This document shows, piece after piece, positions 16,915-25,871 of a DNA stretch of 64,000 bases (positions are counted from its first letter, which is position 1; the number at the start of each line of letters is the position of its first letter). Origin of the DNA: Cytobacillus kochii. Its GTDB lineage: Bacteria > Bacillota > Bacilli > Bacillales > Cytobacillaceae. The stretch is from positions 285,487 through 349,486 of the forward strand of contig NZ_JAIVAM010000005.1 of NCBI RefSeq assembly GCF_020171845.1, written 5' to 3'. The position numbers and the translations under genes are program-made. A model generated the notes under the pieces. That model made no database searches, was not told where the DNA came from, and saw only the letters and a list, made by a program, of their open reading frames with translations.

Positions 16915-18123
16915 ATGAGTTTATTGAACGCATCATTTCACTTAAATCTACAAACGGATTTAAAATTTGGTTATGAGGTCGTTCAACAAGAGCTTTCAGA
17001 CAAAATTAAAGCGACAGGAAAGAAGAAGGTCTTCGTTTGTACAGATAAAGGACTGATTTCATCAGGTGTCGTAGAAAAAGTCACCCAAGTATTAGAAGAT
17101 GCATCCATTGAATATGCAGTTTATGCAGAAATCGAGCCTAACCCGTCTGCTCATTCCGTTATGGAAGGCATGAAGAGCTTTCAACTAGAAGGCGCAGACT
17201 TGATTATTGCCCTTGGAGGCGGTAGCTCTATGGACTTTGCCAAAGCGCTGGCTGTAGCAGTCACACACCCCGGATATGTACTGGAATACGCTCTTGGCGG
17301 TAAGCCAATAGAAGATAAACTACCATTACTTTTTGCGATTCCAACAACAGTTGGTACTGGCTCTGAAGTAACGATTGCGAGTGTAATTACAGATAGCGAC
17401 GGTGGTAGAAAACTTGTTCTAGGGTCTCCTTATCTAGTACCAAAAGTTGTGTTTGTGGATCCGGCACTCACGCTAGGATGACCACGCAAGCATGTGGCTG
17501 CTACAGGGGCTGATGCACTTGTCCACGCCATTGAATCTTATGTTTCATTACCTGCTAATCCTTTTACAGATGCTCTTGCTCTTCAAGCGATTCGCATGCT
17601 CTGGACCTATTTACCACAAACCTATGCTCATGCAGACAATTTAGAAGCAAGAGGGCAAGTCCATCTTGCTAGTACATTGGCTGGCATGTCATTTAGCCTT
17701 GGTGGATTAGGGATTGTTCATTCCTTATCACATCCAATGTCTGCACGCTACGGTGTCCCCCATGGACTTGCGAATGCCGTGATATTACCAAAAGTGATTG
17801 CCTACAATCTTCCGGCATCAACAGAAAAATATGCAACAATTGCACGCATGATTGATCCATCCTTACATTCCGTAAGTATGCAACAAGCAGCCAAAACTCT
17901 TATTCCGTTAGTAGAAGAATTAATGCATTCTATTGATATTCCACAAGATTTCTCGCATCTCGATCACCACTTTACAGATGAAGATATCGCCCAACTAGCA
18001 GAAGATGCAATGAACGATCATGGAACCGTACATTATAATCCAAGAAAAGCAGTGAAAGATGATATTGAAGCCATTTATAAAAAGGTTTTACCTGTGAATA
18101 TAGACGAGAAAATTTATCATTAA
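16915..18123 (+). pseudogene. Iron-containing alcohol dehydrogenase interrupted by an in-frame TGA
   Basis: One continuous 402-codon frame with a single TGA at codon 189 (17479-17481) and no frameshift. The N-terminal part has the NAD-binding ALGGGSSMDFAKA and IPTTVGTGSEVT motifs. The part after the stop resumes with PRKHVAATGADALVHAIE and supplies the iron ligands Asp and His (GADALVH) and two His (SLSHPMS, VPHGLAN). Family members reduce aldehydes or oxidise alcohols. In this family the codon before Pro often encodes Leu or Met, so TTA to TGA is the simplest change. It could be a true nonsense mutation, read-through, or a sequencing error. Selenocysteine is unlikely. Confidence 0.85.
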
Positions 18124-18337
18124 CTAAGGAAAAAGAGTATTCCTTCCGAGCTAGACACGAAATAAGATTCATTCCCGAGCGGAAATACGACAGCATAAGT
18201 TGGTCTTACGAATGTGGTTCATTCACCTTTGTCGCGGCCCAACTTTGACCAAAGAACCGAAAGTAACTAGAAAATGAACTTCTGAGCCTATTCCAAGGCT
18301 TTTAACAACGTTCCAGACATGGGGCTATCATTCCTAA

Positions 18338-18392
18338 AACTAAAAGAAGCCAACCCAATTTAATCATTAAATCGGGCAAGCTTCTTTTAGTT
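18338..18392. terminator. Bidirectional terminator between convergent genes
   Basis: AACTAAAAGAAGC and GCTTCTTTTAGTT form a perfect 13-bp stem. It overlaps the stop codon of the minus-strand ATPase gene and lies downstream of the plus-strand dehydrogenase. The preceding 200 nt (18124-18337) hold nothing recognisable. Confidence 0.7.
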
Positions 18393-19121
18393 ACGTGTAC
18401 GTTGTAGGAAAGCTTTGGTTCTTTCCATTTTGGGGTTATTGAATAGTTGCTCTGGTGTCCCTTCTTCAGCAATGACGCCTTTATCCATGAAAACAACGCG
18501 ATCCGATACTTCACGGGCGAATTCCATTTCATGGGTGACAATGAGCATGGTCAAGCCTGTGCCAGCCAGTTCCTTCATCACCTTTAACACTTCGCCAACC
18601 ATTTCAGGATCGAGTGCTGAGGTTGGTTCATCAAACAACATCACATCTGGCTCCATTGAAAGTGCTCTTGCAATCGCCACACGCTGTTTTTGACCTCCGG
18701 AAAGCTGTCTTGGCTTAGCTTCTACATAAGCCTCCATCCCGACCACACGCAAATATTTCTTCGCGATTTTTTCTGCTTCCTCTTTTGAACGCTTTAATAC
18801 TTTTACTTGCCCAACAACACAATTGCCCAATACATTATGGTTATTAAATAGATTAAAAGATTGAAAAACCATGCCGAGATTTTTACGATATTGATGGACA
18901 TTATGTTTATCGTCGAGGATATTTTCACCGTTATAGATAATTTGTCCACCACTTGGTTTTTCTAATAGATTGACACATCTTAGTAGTGTCGATTTCCCAG
19001 ACCCTGATGAGCCGATGATTGTAACTACTTCTCCTTTATTCACTGAGAAGTTAATATCTTTTAATACTTCATGACTACCAAAAGACTTACTTAACCCTTG
19101 AATATCAACAACTGTATTCAC
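18387..19121 (-). CDS. Amino-acid ABC importer ATPase (probably lysine)
   Basis: 244 residues from a GTG at 19121 that has GGAGAG 8 nt upstream; the longer frame to 19145 runs through that site. Walker [11 protein letters not shown]-loop [18 protein letters not shown], signature [15 protein letters not shown], Walker [20 protein letters not shown] and the switch [11 protein letters not shown] identify the polar amino acid (GlnQ/HisP) class. It follows the permease by 24 nt and is the last gene of a three-gene operon controlled by a lysine riboswitch, which is the reason for proposing lysine as substrate. Confidence 0.9.
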   Translation of the reverse strand: MNTVVDIQGLSKSFGSHEVLKDINFSVNKGEVVTIIGSSGSGKSTLLRCVNLLEKPSGGQIIYNGENILDDKHNVHQYRKNLGMVFQSFNLFNNHNVLGNCVVGQVKVLKRSKEEAEKIAKKYLRVVGMEAYVEAKPRQLSGGQKQRVAIARALSMEPDVMLFDEPTSALDPEMVGEVLKVMKELAGTGLTMLIVTHEMEFAREVSDRVVFMDKGVIAEEGTPEQLFNNPKMERTKAFLQRTRN

Positions 19122-19145
19122 CTTTCCAACTCTCCTTTCCGCCAC

Positions 19146-19904
19146 CTATGCTCCTGTTGTTTTCCTTTTGATATCTTCTGCCGTATCCATTTCACCTGCA
19201 ACGACGTAATTTTCCGGTCCATCCATTCTTCTTTCAATATAGCGTAGAATTAAAGTAACGGTATAAGTCATAATGAAATAAATAATACAAACAACAAAGA
19301 ATGACTCAAAGTAGCGGAAATTATTCCCTGCAATTGAATTCGTTTGGAAAAATAATTCAGATATAGAAATCACGCTTAATACGGCAGTATCTTTTATATT
19401 AATGATAAATTGATTACCTGTAGCTGGGAGAATGTTTCGAATGACCTGAGGTAAAACAACATTCATCATTGTTTGCAAATGGTTCATCCCAATGGCTTGG
19501 GCTGCCTCATATTGACCTGGGTCGACAGAAATAATCCCTCCACGAACAATCTCAGCCATATAAGCACCCGTGTTAATGGAAACAATAACGATACCAGCAA
19601 TGAGCGGATCCATTTGATAGCCAAAGGCCATTGCTGCCCCGTAAAAAATAACCATTGCCTGTACAATCATTGGTGTGCCTCTAAAGAATTCAATATAAGC
19701 AGATAACAAGAAATTCACTATTTTTAATAACAACCGTTTAGGGCCATTCTCCGGTATTGGTATTGTTCGAAGAATGCCTGACAACAAACCAATTAAGGCA
19801 CCGAAAACGGTACCAATTAAGGCAATGACTAATGTCACACCGGCGCCCCGTAAGAACATTGGCCAATATTCGACTACGATGCGAATAATCCATTCTATAC
19901 TCAT
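19146..19904 (-). CDS. Amino-acid ABC importer permease (probably lysine)
   Basis: 252 residues from the ATG at 19904 (GGAG 8 nt upstream). It has about five transmembrane helices and the HisM/GlnP signature: GAGVTLVIALIGTVFGALIG near the N-terminus, FRGTPMIVQ in the middle, and the EAA loop YEAAQAIGMNHLQTMMNVVLPQVIRNILP that docks with the ATPase. It lies about 200 nt after the binding-protein gene, beyond a hairpin that probably reduces transcription of the downstream genes. Substrate class is secure; lysine is inferred from the riboswitch. Confidence 0.9.
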   Translation of the reverse strand: MSIEWIIRIVVEYWPMFLRGAGVTLVIALIGTVFGALIGLLSGILRTIPIPENGPKRLLLKIVNFLLSAYIEFFRGTPMIVQAMVIFYGAAMAFGYQMDPLIAGIVIVSINTGAYMAEIVRGGIISVDPGQYEAAQAIGMNHLQTMMNVVLPQVIRNILPATGNQFIINIKDTAVLSVISISELFFQTNSIAGNNFRYFESFFVVCIIYFIMTYTVTLILRYIERRMDGPENYVVAGEMDTAEDIKRKTTGA

Positions 19905-20067
19905 AACATAATCTCCTTTTCTCTCATCATGATTGGCCATTACCAATCAATCTGCTAAGGATTTGCGCTTCAAAGGTTTAATTAGTCCTTCTATTACTTA
20001 AAGGGAGAGGATGCGCTACCCTAGTTGTTTATTTCTCATGTCTCTCCTAACCTTCTTCTCGATATAA

Positions 20068-20094
20068 AACCGGCTACATCTCATGCAGCCGGCT
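20068..20094 (-). terminator. Hairpin after the binding-protein gene
   Basis: On the minus strand AGCCGGCT pairs with AGCCGGTT (8 bp, one G-T) followed by TTTATAT. It lies between the binding protein and the permease, so it probably sets the usual excess of binding protein over membrane components. Confidence 0.65.
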
Positions 20095-20101
20095 CATTTA
20101 A

Positions 20102-20947
20102 TTATTCTGCCGCTGGCTGATTCTCAATAGCAGCATCCATTAATTCTTTTTGTTCTTCTTCAGAAATATCTGCAAGGATTTCATTGATTTTATCTGTTAA
20201 GTCGCTATCCTTTTTCACCCCTACTGCAATGGCAGTATCTTCTTCACTTGTCTCAAATCCTTCAGTAAATTCAACCATCGCAAAGTTATCATTAGCAGCT
20301 GAAGCACTTACACCTTCAGGACGTTCAGAAACATAACCGTCAATAATTCCAGACTCTAATGCAACACGCATAGCAGGGAAGCTCTCCATCGCTGTTTGCT
20401 GTTGTACGCCGTCAATTTGATCAATTACTGAATAATGAAATGTATTTAATTGGGCAGTAACCTTTGCTCCACTGAAGTCTTGAATGGATGTGGCATTTTC
20501 GTAATCGCTACCTTTTTTCACTACCATGACTAAATCAGATTCGTAATAGTTATCAGAAAAATCAATCGTCTCTTTTCGTTCTGCTGTTGGTGACATACCA
20601 GCAATAATGGCGTCAATTTTATCTGAACTTAATGATGGTACTAAACCATCCCATTTTGTTTTCACAATTACTAACTCTTTTCCTAAACCTTCTGCTATCT
20701 TCTTCGCAATCTCAACATCGTAACCGCCTGCAAACTCTGAATTACCTTCAATTGCAACTGCGCCGTTGCTATCATCCATTTGCGTCCAGTTAAATGGCGC
20801 ATAACCCGCCTCTAGTCCTACACGAAACACGTCTTTATCTTCTCCACCTGAACCTGTGCTTCCTTCAGCCTCATCATTTGAACCACAAGCAGCTAGAAAC
20901 ATACTCATTACTAAAGCCATAACTAGTAAAGCAAATCTCTTTTTCAT
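20102..20947 (-). CDS. Amino-acid ABC importer, substrate-binding lipoprotein (probably lysine)
   Basis: 281 residues. A lipoprotein signal ends in the lipobox FLAAC with C21 as the lipidated residue, followed by a Ser/Gly/acidic linker. The mature domain is a family 3 periplasmic-type binding protein: VGLEAGYAPFNW, FAGGYDVEIAKKIAEGLGKEL, SDKIDAIIAGMSPTAERKETIDFSDNYY and GAKVTAQLNTFHY. It captures a polar amino acid at the outer membrane face and delivers it to the permease. The upstream lysine riboswitch argues for lysine. First gene of the operon. Confidence 0.9.
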   Translation of the reverse strand: MKKRFALLVMALVMSMFLAACGSNDEAEGSTGSGGEDKDVFRVGLEAGYAPFNWTQMDDSNGAVAIEGNSEFAGGYDVEIAKKIAEGLGKELVIVKTKWDGLVPSLSSDKIDAIIAGMSPTAERKETIDFSDNYYESDLVMVVKKGSDYENATSIQDFSGAKVTAQLNTFHYSVIDQIDGVQQQTAMESFPAMRVALESGIIDGYVSERPEGVSASAANDNFAMVEFTEGFETSEEDTAIAVGVKKDSDLTDKINEILADISEEEQKELMDAAIENQPAAE

Positions 20948-21010
20948 TTCTATTCCCCCTAATATATTTTTCTACTAATTAAACTATTCCGAATTAAGAA
21001 AAAGAATAAC

Positions 21011-21260
21011 AAAAAAAGACCTGAGATGAACTCAGGTCCTTGTTATTCTTCCGCCTAAATCCTCTACTTTTCCCATTTTAGAGATAGTGCACCTTAATAA
21101 ACCGGGTAAATTTATTAAGACAGTCCTGCAATTATTCACTGCAGACCCAACATGCTATACAAACGGATATAGCACATTTCGGCGATATTTCCTTCTCTTT
21201 AGTTTCATCATGCCTTATCACTCTACTAAAGACTGTTAAATACCGCGCCTCTACCCCACC
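21011..21260 (-). ncRNA. Lysine riboswitch (L box) with terminator
   Basis: Read on the minus strand, the leader contains the L-box landmarks in order: GGTAGAGGCGC at the 5' side (about 21258), AGTAGAG, GAAGGAAATATCGCCGAA (compare GGGGAGCGTCGCCGAAGC in B. subtilis lysC), a TGCTATA/TATAGCA hairpin, GTTGGGTCTGCA, TGCAGGACTGTC, a CTTAATAAA/TTTATTAAG stem, and CTATCTC closing P1 (21087-21081). A terminator follows: GACCTGAG and CTCAGGTC arms with a T7 tail (21038-21011), 64 nt before the binding-protein start. Lysine binding should favour termination. A T-box was considered but its antiterminator consensus is absent. Confidence 0.9.
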
Positions 21261-21295
21261 AGAAAAAGTGAGGTTTATTCAATTTGATATCTATT

Positions 21296-21325
21296 AGGCT
21301 ACAATAGTTTAATAGCGTCTGTCAA
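21296..21325 (-). promoter_or_regulatory. Promoter of the lysine-riboswitch transcript
   Basis: A perfect -35 TTGACA (21325-21320) is followed after 18 nt by a weak -10-like TAGCCT (21301-21296). The position, some 35 nt before the aptamer, fits. Confidence 0.45.
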
Positions 21326-21391
21326 TATAAACTCTATGGAAAATTGGTCCTTTTTTCGCACAACCTTTTGATCAGAGCATAATTACCAATG

Positions 21392-22879
21392 TCAAGCTTG
21401 TTTGCTTGAAGCTAACTCTTTTAACTGGATGCTCAAATGATTAATATCCGCTACCGAATGGTTTACTTTTGACACCATCTCATGTTCATCTTCTATGATG
21501 GCAACGATTTCCTCTGTAGCTGCAGCGTTTTCCTCTGATATATTTGCCATATTTTCAATCTGTTCTTGAATTTGCTCAAATTTTTCTGTGGCAGCGGACA
21601 CTTCATTGACACCTTTCACTAACTCTAAGTTGTTTTCTTGTAATGATGTTTGGATCTCGTTGAAAAAGGCAGATATCTCTGTTAGAAGTGCTTGTCCCTG
21701 CTTTACAGCACCTTCCCCTTCAAGAGAGCTTTGACGTGCTTCAAGAGACTGAGTGAAAAGAGTATTCGTCACTTCAGAGATCGCCACCGTGATTTCAGCA
21801 CTTTGCTCAGCTAACTTCCTTACTTCATCTGCAACGACCGCAAACCCTCGCCCATGCTCTCCGGCTCTTGCTGATTCAATTGCTGCATTTAATGCGAGTA
21901 AATTAGTTTGATCGGCAATTTGTTTAATGCCTGCTAATAATTTATTCACTTGTTCCATACTAGAATGAACATCTGATACCGTCGATGCTGTCACACTAAT
22001 CGTTGTATTTACTGTATTCATATGCGATGTAACATCGACTATCTTAGTTAAACCATCTTGTACTTTCTCATTCATACTCTTCGACTTTTCTACGACACCT
22101 TCTGAAATGGCAACAGATTCTTTTGTATTTTGTAAAGACTGACTCATAGAATCATTGACAATATTTAAGCTGTTCGCTTCTTCCTGAATACTTGTAGCCA
22201 TCTGTTGAGCAGCTTCTAATACTTGTTGGCTTGACTCATGTATCGTTTCAATATTTTGCTTAAAAAGTCCAATATGATTTTCTAGAGTCACTGTACCTTT
22301 ATCTATTGAACCAAAGGTGTCTTGCAACTGTATGAGAAGGTCTTTTGACTCCGTTTCTTTTTGCTCTGCTTGGTCAATCAATTCCCTACCCCAACTAGCT
22401 AATAAATAAAATAAGTACAAAATCCCGTTGGTGACAAGAATAATAGTAAAAATACTCCGGACACTATTACTTTCTCCTAATAACTGATGGCCAATTATAA
22501 AGTAGGTAGCAATAAAACTAATATTAAAGAATGCAGAAAAAGCAACAATCATTTCTTTCTTAAAATACAGCACCACCATTGCAACCGTTAAGAATAAAAT
22601 ATAATGCTTATTCAAAGCATATCCGTCCACAAAAAAGAGCATCATCACAATGAGGTTTGGTATAGCAGCATACAAAAAGCCCTTTACGTAATCATTGATA
22701 CGCAAAAAGTACAGAACAATAGCCATGACAATGACAGAAATCCCAGCACACATAATGACAATTGTATCGCTCAAACCTCGGTCAATAACAATAGGTAAGA
22801 CTAATAAAACAGCTAATGTCATCAATCCCCACATATTCACTTTATGAACTCTTAATAATTCGTTCTTTTGCGTACCCAA
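21392..22879 (-). CDS. Methyl-accepting chemotaxis protein with a polytopic membrane domain
   Basis: 495 residues from a TTG at 22879 with a strong AGGAGG 9 nt upstream. The N-terminal 170 residues contain about six hydrophobic helices with short loops and no extracellular ligand domain or HAMP, unlike standard receptors. The cytoplasmic signalling domain is complete, with the hairpin tip [34 protein letters not shown] split around residue 340, plus flanking methylation helices. The signal is probably sensed within the membrane (for example energy state or a hydrophobic compound), which is inference. A sigma-D-like promoter precedes it. Confidence 0.88.
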   Translation of the reverse strand: MGTQKNELLRVHKVNMWGLMTLAVLLVLPIVIDRGLSDTIVIMCAGISVIVMAIVLYFLRINDYVKGFLYAAIPNLIVMMLFFVDGYALNKHYILFLTVAMVVLYFKKEMIVAFSAFFNISFIATYFIIGHQLLGESNSVRSIFTIILVTNGILYLFYLLASWGRELIDQAEQKETESKDLLIQLQDTFGSIDKGTVTLENHIGLFKQNIETIHESSQQVLEAAQQMATSIQEEANSLNIVNDSMSQSLQNTKESVAISEGVVEKSKSMNEKVQDGLTKIVDVTSHMNTVNTTISVTASTVSDVHSSMEQVNKLLAGIKQIADQTNLLALNAAIESARAGEHGRGFAVVADEVRKLAEQSAEITVAISEVTNTLFTQSLEARQSSLEGEGAVKQGQALLTEISAFFNEIQTSLQENNLELVKGVNEVSAATEKFEQIQEQIENMANISEENAAATEEIVAIIEDEHEMVSKVNHSVADINHLSIQLKELASSKQA

Positions 22880-22960
22880 TTATTTTTCCTCCTAAATTAA
22901 TCCAAAAACAAGGACTTTAAGCCTATTATTTGGGTTTTTTTTCTTTTATTTCTCTTATTT

Positions 22961-22987
22961 ATTTCGGTATGATTAACTATTATGTTA
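22961..22987 (-). promoter_or_regulatory. Sigma-D-like promoter of the chemoreceptor gene
   Basis: On the minus strand TAAC-N15-ACCGAAAT resembles the motility sigma consensus TAAA-N15-GCCGATAT (9 of 12 fixed positions, exact spacing). It lies about 80 nt upstream of the chemoreceptor start, as expected for a chemotaxis gene. Confidence 0.5.
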
Positions 22988-23022
22988 GTGCTTTATAGCT
23001 AAATATTTTAGGAGGATACATA

Positions 23023-24069
23023 ATGAGAATTGCGATCATGGGAACAGGGTCTTTAGGGACGATTATTGGGGCACACTTATCAAAAGGGGCACATCATGTG
23101 GAATGCATCGATGTGAATACTGATCATATCAATGCCTTAAACAGTAACGGCGCAACAGTTGTGGGGACGGTAAACTTGCAGGCTTCTGTAAAAGCCATCA
23201 CGCCACAAGAAATGAATGGCATTTATGACCTTGTCTTACTTTTAACAAAGCAAGTATACAATGAATCAGTGCTCCTACAATTACAAGCGCATATGAACGA
23301 AGCAAGCATATTACTCTCTTTACAAAATGGTGTTCCAGAAGAAAGTTTAGTAGAATCACTTGGTTCATCCAACATTATTGGTGGTTCTGTTGAGTTTGGT
23401 GCAACTTGGGTAAAACCAGGTGTATCACAATTAACATCAGACAAAGAGGCATTCTCTGCTCACGCGTTTCAAATTGGTGAGTTAGACGGACAGATTACTG
23501 ATCGCGTGAATCAAGTAAAAACCGTTCTTGAAGATGTCGGTGGCACAATCGTGTCAAATAATCTTATCGGTACAAAATGGTCCAAACTTCTTGTTAATGT
23601 AGCGATGAGCGGTATGTCGGCAGCACTAGGTTGTACATATGGAGATATTTTGAATAACGAGGCAGCTGTCACAAGTGCAGTGATGTTAGCTGATGAAACG
23701 TTAAAAGTTGGATACGCGAATAACATTCAATTTAGCGAACTAGCGGGTGTAAATGTAGGTATCTTCTCTATTAGCGAAGACAAGAGCAACCTACCAATGG
23801 TCATCCAAGTTGCTAAACAAGCATTTGCTCCTCAAGCACTGCTCAAAGCTAGTATGCTACAAGATTTAGAAAAAGGATTACAAACAGAAGTCGACTATAT
23901 TAATGGTTACATTTCAACAAAAGGGAACGCCCTACAAGTATCTACTCCAGTAAATGATCTTGTCACAAGCTTGATCAAACAAGCAGAAGAAACAAAACAA
24001 CTGCCGGACTTTAATGAAAATATTAAAGCATTTGAGTCCCTATTAAACAAAGAATTTGCCATTCATTAA
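23023..24069 (+). CDS. Ketopantoate reductase-family (PanE/ApbA) dehydrogenase
   Basis: 348 residues. An N-terminal Rossmann fold is shown by MRIAIMGTGSLGTIIGAHLSKGAHHVECID (residues 1-30 in two parts), with the family Lys-containing motif LLLTKQVYNES near 72-82 and LQNGVPEE near 100-107. The C-terminal helical domain has the NLIGTKWSKLLVNVAMSGMSAALG pattern with its conserved Lys and Asn. PanE reduces 2-dehydropantoate with NADPH for coenzyme A synthesis. This protein is about 40 residues longer than typical PanE and has no pan neighbours, so another 2-hydroxyacid substrate is possible. AGGAGG is 9 nt before the ATG. Confidence 0.8.
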   Translation: MRIAIMGTGSLGTIIGAHLSKGAHHVECIDVNTDHINALNSNGATVVGTVNLQASVKAITPQEMNGIYDLVLLLTKQVYNESVLLQLQAHMNEASILLSLQNGVPEESLVESLGSSNIIGGSVEFGATWVKPGVSQLTSDKEAFSAHAFQIGELDGQITDRVNQVKTVLEDVGGTIVSNNLIGTKWSKLLVNVAMSGMSAALGCTYGDILNNEAAVTSAVMLADETLKVGYANNIQFSELAGVNVGIFSISEDKSNLPMVIQVAKQAFAPQALLKASMLQDLEKGLQTEVDYINGYISTKGNALQVSTPVNDLVTSLIKQAEETKQLPDFNENIKAFESLLNKEFAIH

Positions 24070-24085
24070 TCCATACTTGAAAGAC

Positions 24086-24131
24086 AGGCTGAGTGAGACG
24101 TGCGAAATCGAACCCCTCACCAGCCTTTTTT
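24086..24131 (+). terminator. Terminator after the ketopantoate reductase-like gene
   Basis: AGGCTG-A-GTGAG pairs with CTCAC-CAGCCT (11 bp with a one-base bulge), followed by TTTTT. Confidence 0.8.
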
Positions 24132-24153
24132 CCCTCCTCATTCCCATGCAGCA

Positions 24154-24870
24154 TTAGAGAAATAATTGGTTAATACATAAGTATAATCCAGTAAATAAAA
24201 GGATGGAGTATGAAATAATTGAGAAAAACTTTTGGCTCATGACTTTAAATAATAATTGTCCTAAAAATATGCCAATTAGTGCCACAGGAGCTCCAACCAA
24301 ACTAGCGAGCCAAACTGTTTGTGTGGTACCGGCGACAACCATTTGGATAGTCAGACTGATTACATAAATATATAAATAAAAAGCAATTGTCGTTCCTCTG
24401 AGAATTTCCATATTCGTTTTGGTGCCCGAGAAATACAATAATAACGGCGGACCAGGCATCCCAATACTTGTCGTTAATGTTCCAGATAGCCCACCAGCGC
24501 CATAATCTCTATTTCTCGTTTGCTTCATCTTCAATTGAGCAATCATCAACACAGTCAAAACCAAAATTAGAATACCTATCCCTAGTTTTAGCCAGTTAAG
24601 CGGTAACCAAAGAAAAATGACCATCCCTAAAGGTAAACCAAAAATACTGCCGATGATGAGTCGTTTTAACACTTTTTGATCAACATCGACCTTGACTTTC
24701 CCTATCATGACAATCGAAATAAACAAAGATAAGATTAAGTTGATTTGAATGGCCTCCATCGGCTCAAAAAACAGCAGTAAAAACGGCGTCGCTAAAATAG
24801 AAAATCCATATCCCGTACTCGCCTGTAATATAGATGCAACTAAAATAAGAAGTATATATAAAATGAGCAA
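24154..24870 (-). CDS. TauE/SafE-family membrane exporter
   Basis: 238 residues from a TTG at 24870 with AGGTGG 9 nt upstream. Nearly the whole protein is hydrophobic with seven to eight helices. The family repeat is visible as STGYGFSILATPFLLLFF near residues 18-35 and GGLSGTLTTSIGMPGPPLLLYFSG near 125-148. TauE/SafE proteins export sulfite, sulfoacetate or similar organosulfur anions; related ones move other small acids. No sulfur genes are adjacent, so the substrate is open. Confidence 0.8.
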   Translation of the reverse strand: MLILYILLILVASILQASTGYGFSILATPFLLLFFEPMEAIQINLILSLFISIVMIGKVKVDVDQKVLKRLIIGSIFGLPLGMVIFLWLPLNWLKLGIGILILVLTVLMIAQLKMKQTRNRDYGAGGLSGTLTTSIGMPGPPLLLYFSGTKTNMEILRGTTIAFYLYIYVISLTIQMVVAGTTQTVWLASLVGAPVALIGIFLGQLLFKVMSQKFFSIISYSILLFTGLYLCINQLFL

Positions 24871-24961
24871 TTGAGCAAACCACCTTCATTATTACAGAAA
24901 CTTTCTCCCCTGCCTCTATTTTACCATTTCAGCTAACAAAACCCTCATAAGATGGACCGTT

Positions 24962-24977
24962 TGTTTCACGTGGAACG
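24962..24977. promoter_or_regulatory. parS-like ParB/Spo0J binding site
   Basis: TGTTTCACGTGGAACG matches the reverse complement of the Bacillus parS consensus TGTTNCACGTGAAACA at every position except the last base. It is intergenic, between the TauE-like gene and a methyltransferase. parS sites cluster around the replication origin, so this suggests an origin-proximal location. Confidence 0.6.
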
Positions 24978-25013
24978 AGAAATTTTTGTGGGGACTTATC
25001 TAATTAAGATAAG

Positions 25014-25054
25014 AAAAAAGTGCCCCTTAATTAAAGGGATGTAGGACTACTTTT
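25014..25054 (-). terminator. Possible terminator of the methyltransferase transcript
   Basis: On the minus strand nested arms AAAAGT/ACTTTT and CCCTT/AAGGG form a hairpin ending in a T-rich run, about 130 nt after the methyltransferase stop. The rest of the 24871-25184 gap holds the parS-like site and a 12-bp TTTACATGTAAA palindrome (25167-25178). Confidence 0.5.
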
Positions 25055-25184
25055 CCTTATTGAATTGCTGTTTAAAAAAGCTTTGTTGGATACGGATATT
25101 TCACGTTTCAATCATGCCTTATTTTATATATACGACTATTTGTAATGGATGTTAGTTTACTGTTGCTTTACATGTAAACATTCA

Positions 25185-25742
25185 TTATTTTTTTACTGCC
25201 CTAATGATATAAACCGGCTCACTTCCTAATTTCTGTGGAGAAACGGTCATTTTCATATCGCTAAAACCGGCATTTTCCATTGCCTTCATCATATCCCCAG
25301 ATGATACTCTCGGTCCTCTGGCATCTGCGGTTTTTTCAATATCAATGCATAAGAATGTACCTCGAGATTTTAAGGTACGCTTGATTTCTTCTAGTACAGC
25401 GGATAATGGTTTTACTTCATGTAGCGAGATTGAAGCGATCGCAATATCTACTTGTTCATCTGCTAATGGTATGTCTTTAAAATTAGCTATTACGGGCTGA
25501 ATATTTGTGATCCCTCTCTTCTCTGCTGTTAGCTGCAAATAGTTTAAAATTTCCTCATCCAAATCAAGTGCATAAACCAAATCTACCCTTTCTGCTATAG
25601 GTAGCGCTACGTATCCTGCACCAGCTCCTATATCTAATACGACGTCACTATGATTGAGGGGGAGGTATTGAAATAATTCCTCAGCTGAAAAACGATCAAT
25701 ATTTTCAAGATGACTAATCTTTCTTTTTACTTTTTCATTCAT
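25185..25742 (-). CDS. Class I SAM-dependent methyltransferase
   Basis: 185 residues from the ATG at 25742 (AAGGGG 9 nt upstream); the longer frame adds an unlikely hydrophobic N-terminus. Motif I VVLDIGAGAGYVALPIAE is near residues 34-51, the acidic motif II ALDLDEEIL near 57-65, VDIAIASISLHEV near 97-109 and a motif III-like LKSRGTFLCIDI near 124-135. It resembles the UbiE/arsenite methyltransferase-like Methyltransf_11 group. No cysteine motif of ArsM is present. Substrate unknown, gene apparently monocistronic. Confidence 0.8.
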   Translation of the reverse strand: MNEKVKRKISHLENIDRFSAEELFQYLPLNHSDVVLDIGAGAGYVALPIAERVDLVYALDLDEEILNYLQLTAEKRGITNIQPVIANFKDIPLADEQVDIAIASISLHEVKPLSAVLEEIKRTLKSRGTFLCIDIEKTADARGPRVSSGDMMKAMENAGFSDMKMTVSPQKLGSEPVYIIRAVKK

Positions 25743-25839
25743 AAGTAATAACCCCTTTTTAATTATAGATATAAACACTCTTTAATAACTATAATTTATT
25801 TAATCTTCTTTGTAAATGGGGAATATTGTAATGGATGAA

Positions 25840-25866
25840 AAAACGGAGCAGAGTTTGTTCTGCTCC
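25840..25866 (-). terminator. Terminator after the LysE-type exporter gene
   Basis: GGAGCAGA and TCTGCTCC form a perfect 8-bp stem with a 6-nt loop. On the minus strand it is followed by GTTTTTT, and it begins just after the exporter stop codon. Confidence 0.8.
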
Positions 25867-25871
25867 TTTCT

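Noticed and set aside
17479..17481. TGA read as selenocysteine
   Set aside because: Iron alcohol dehydrogenases do not use selenocysteine at this site, and no obvious hairpin or sel gene is visible.
21011..21260. T-box leader
   Set aside because: No AGGGTGGNACCGCG antiterminator motif; the order of conserved blocks instead fits the lysine riboswitch.
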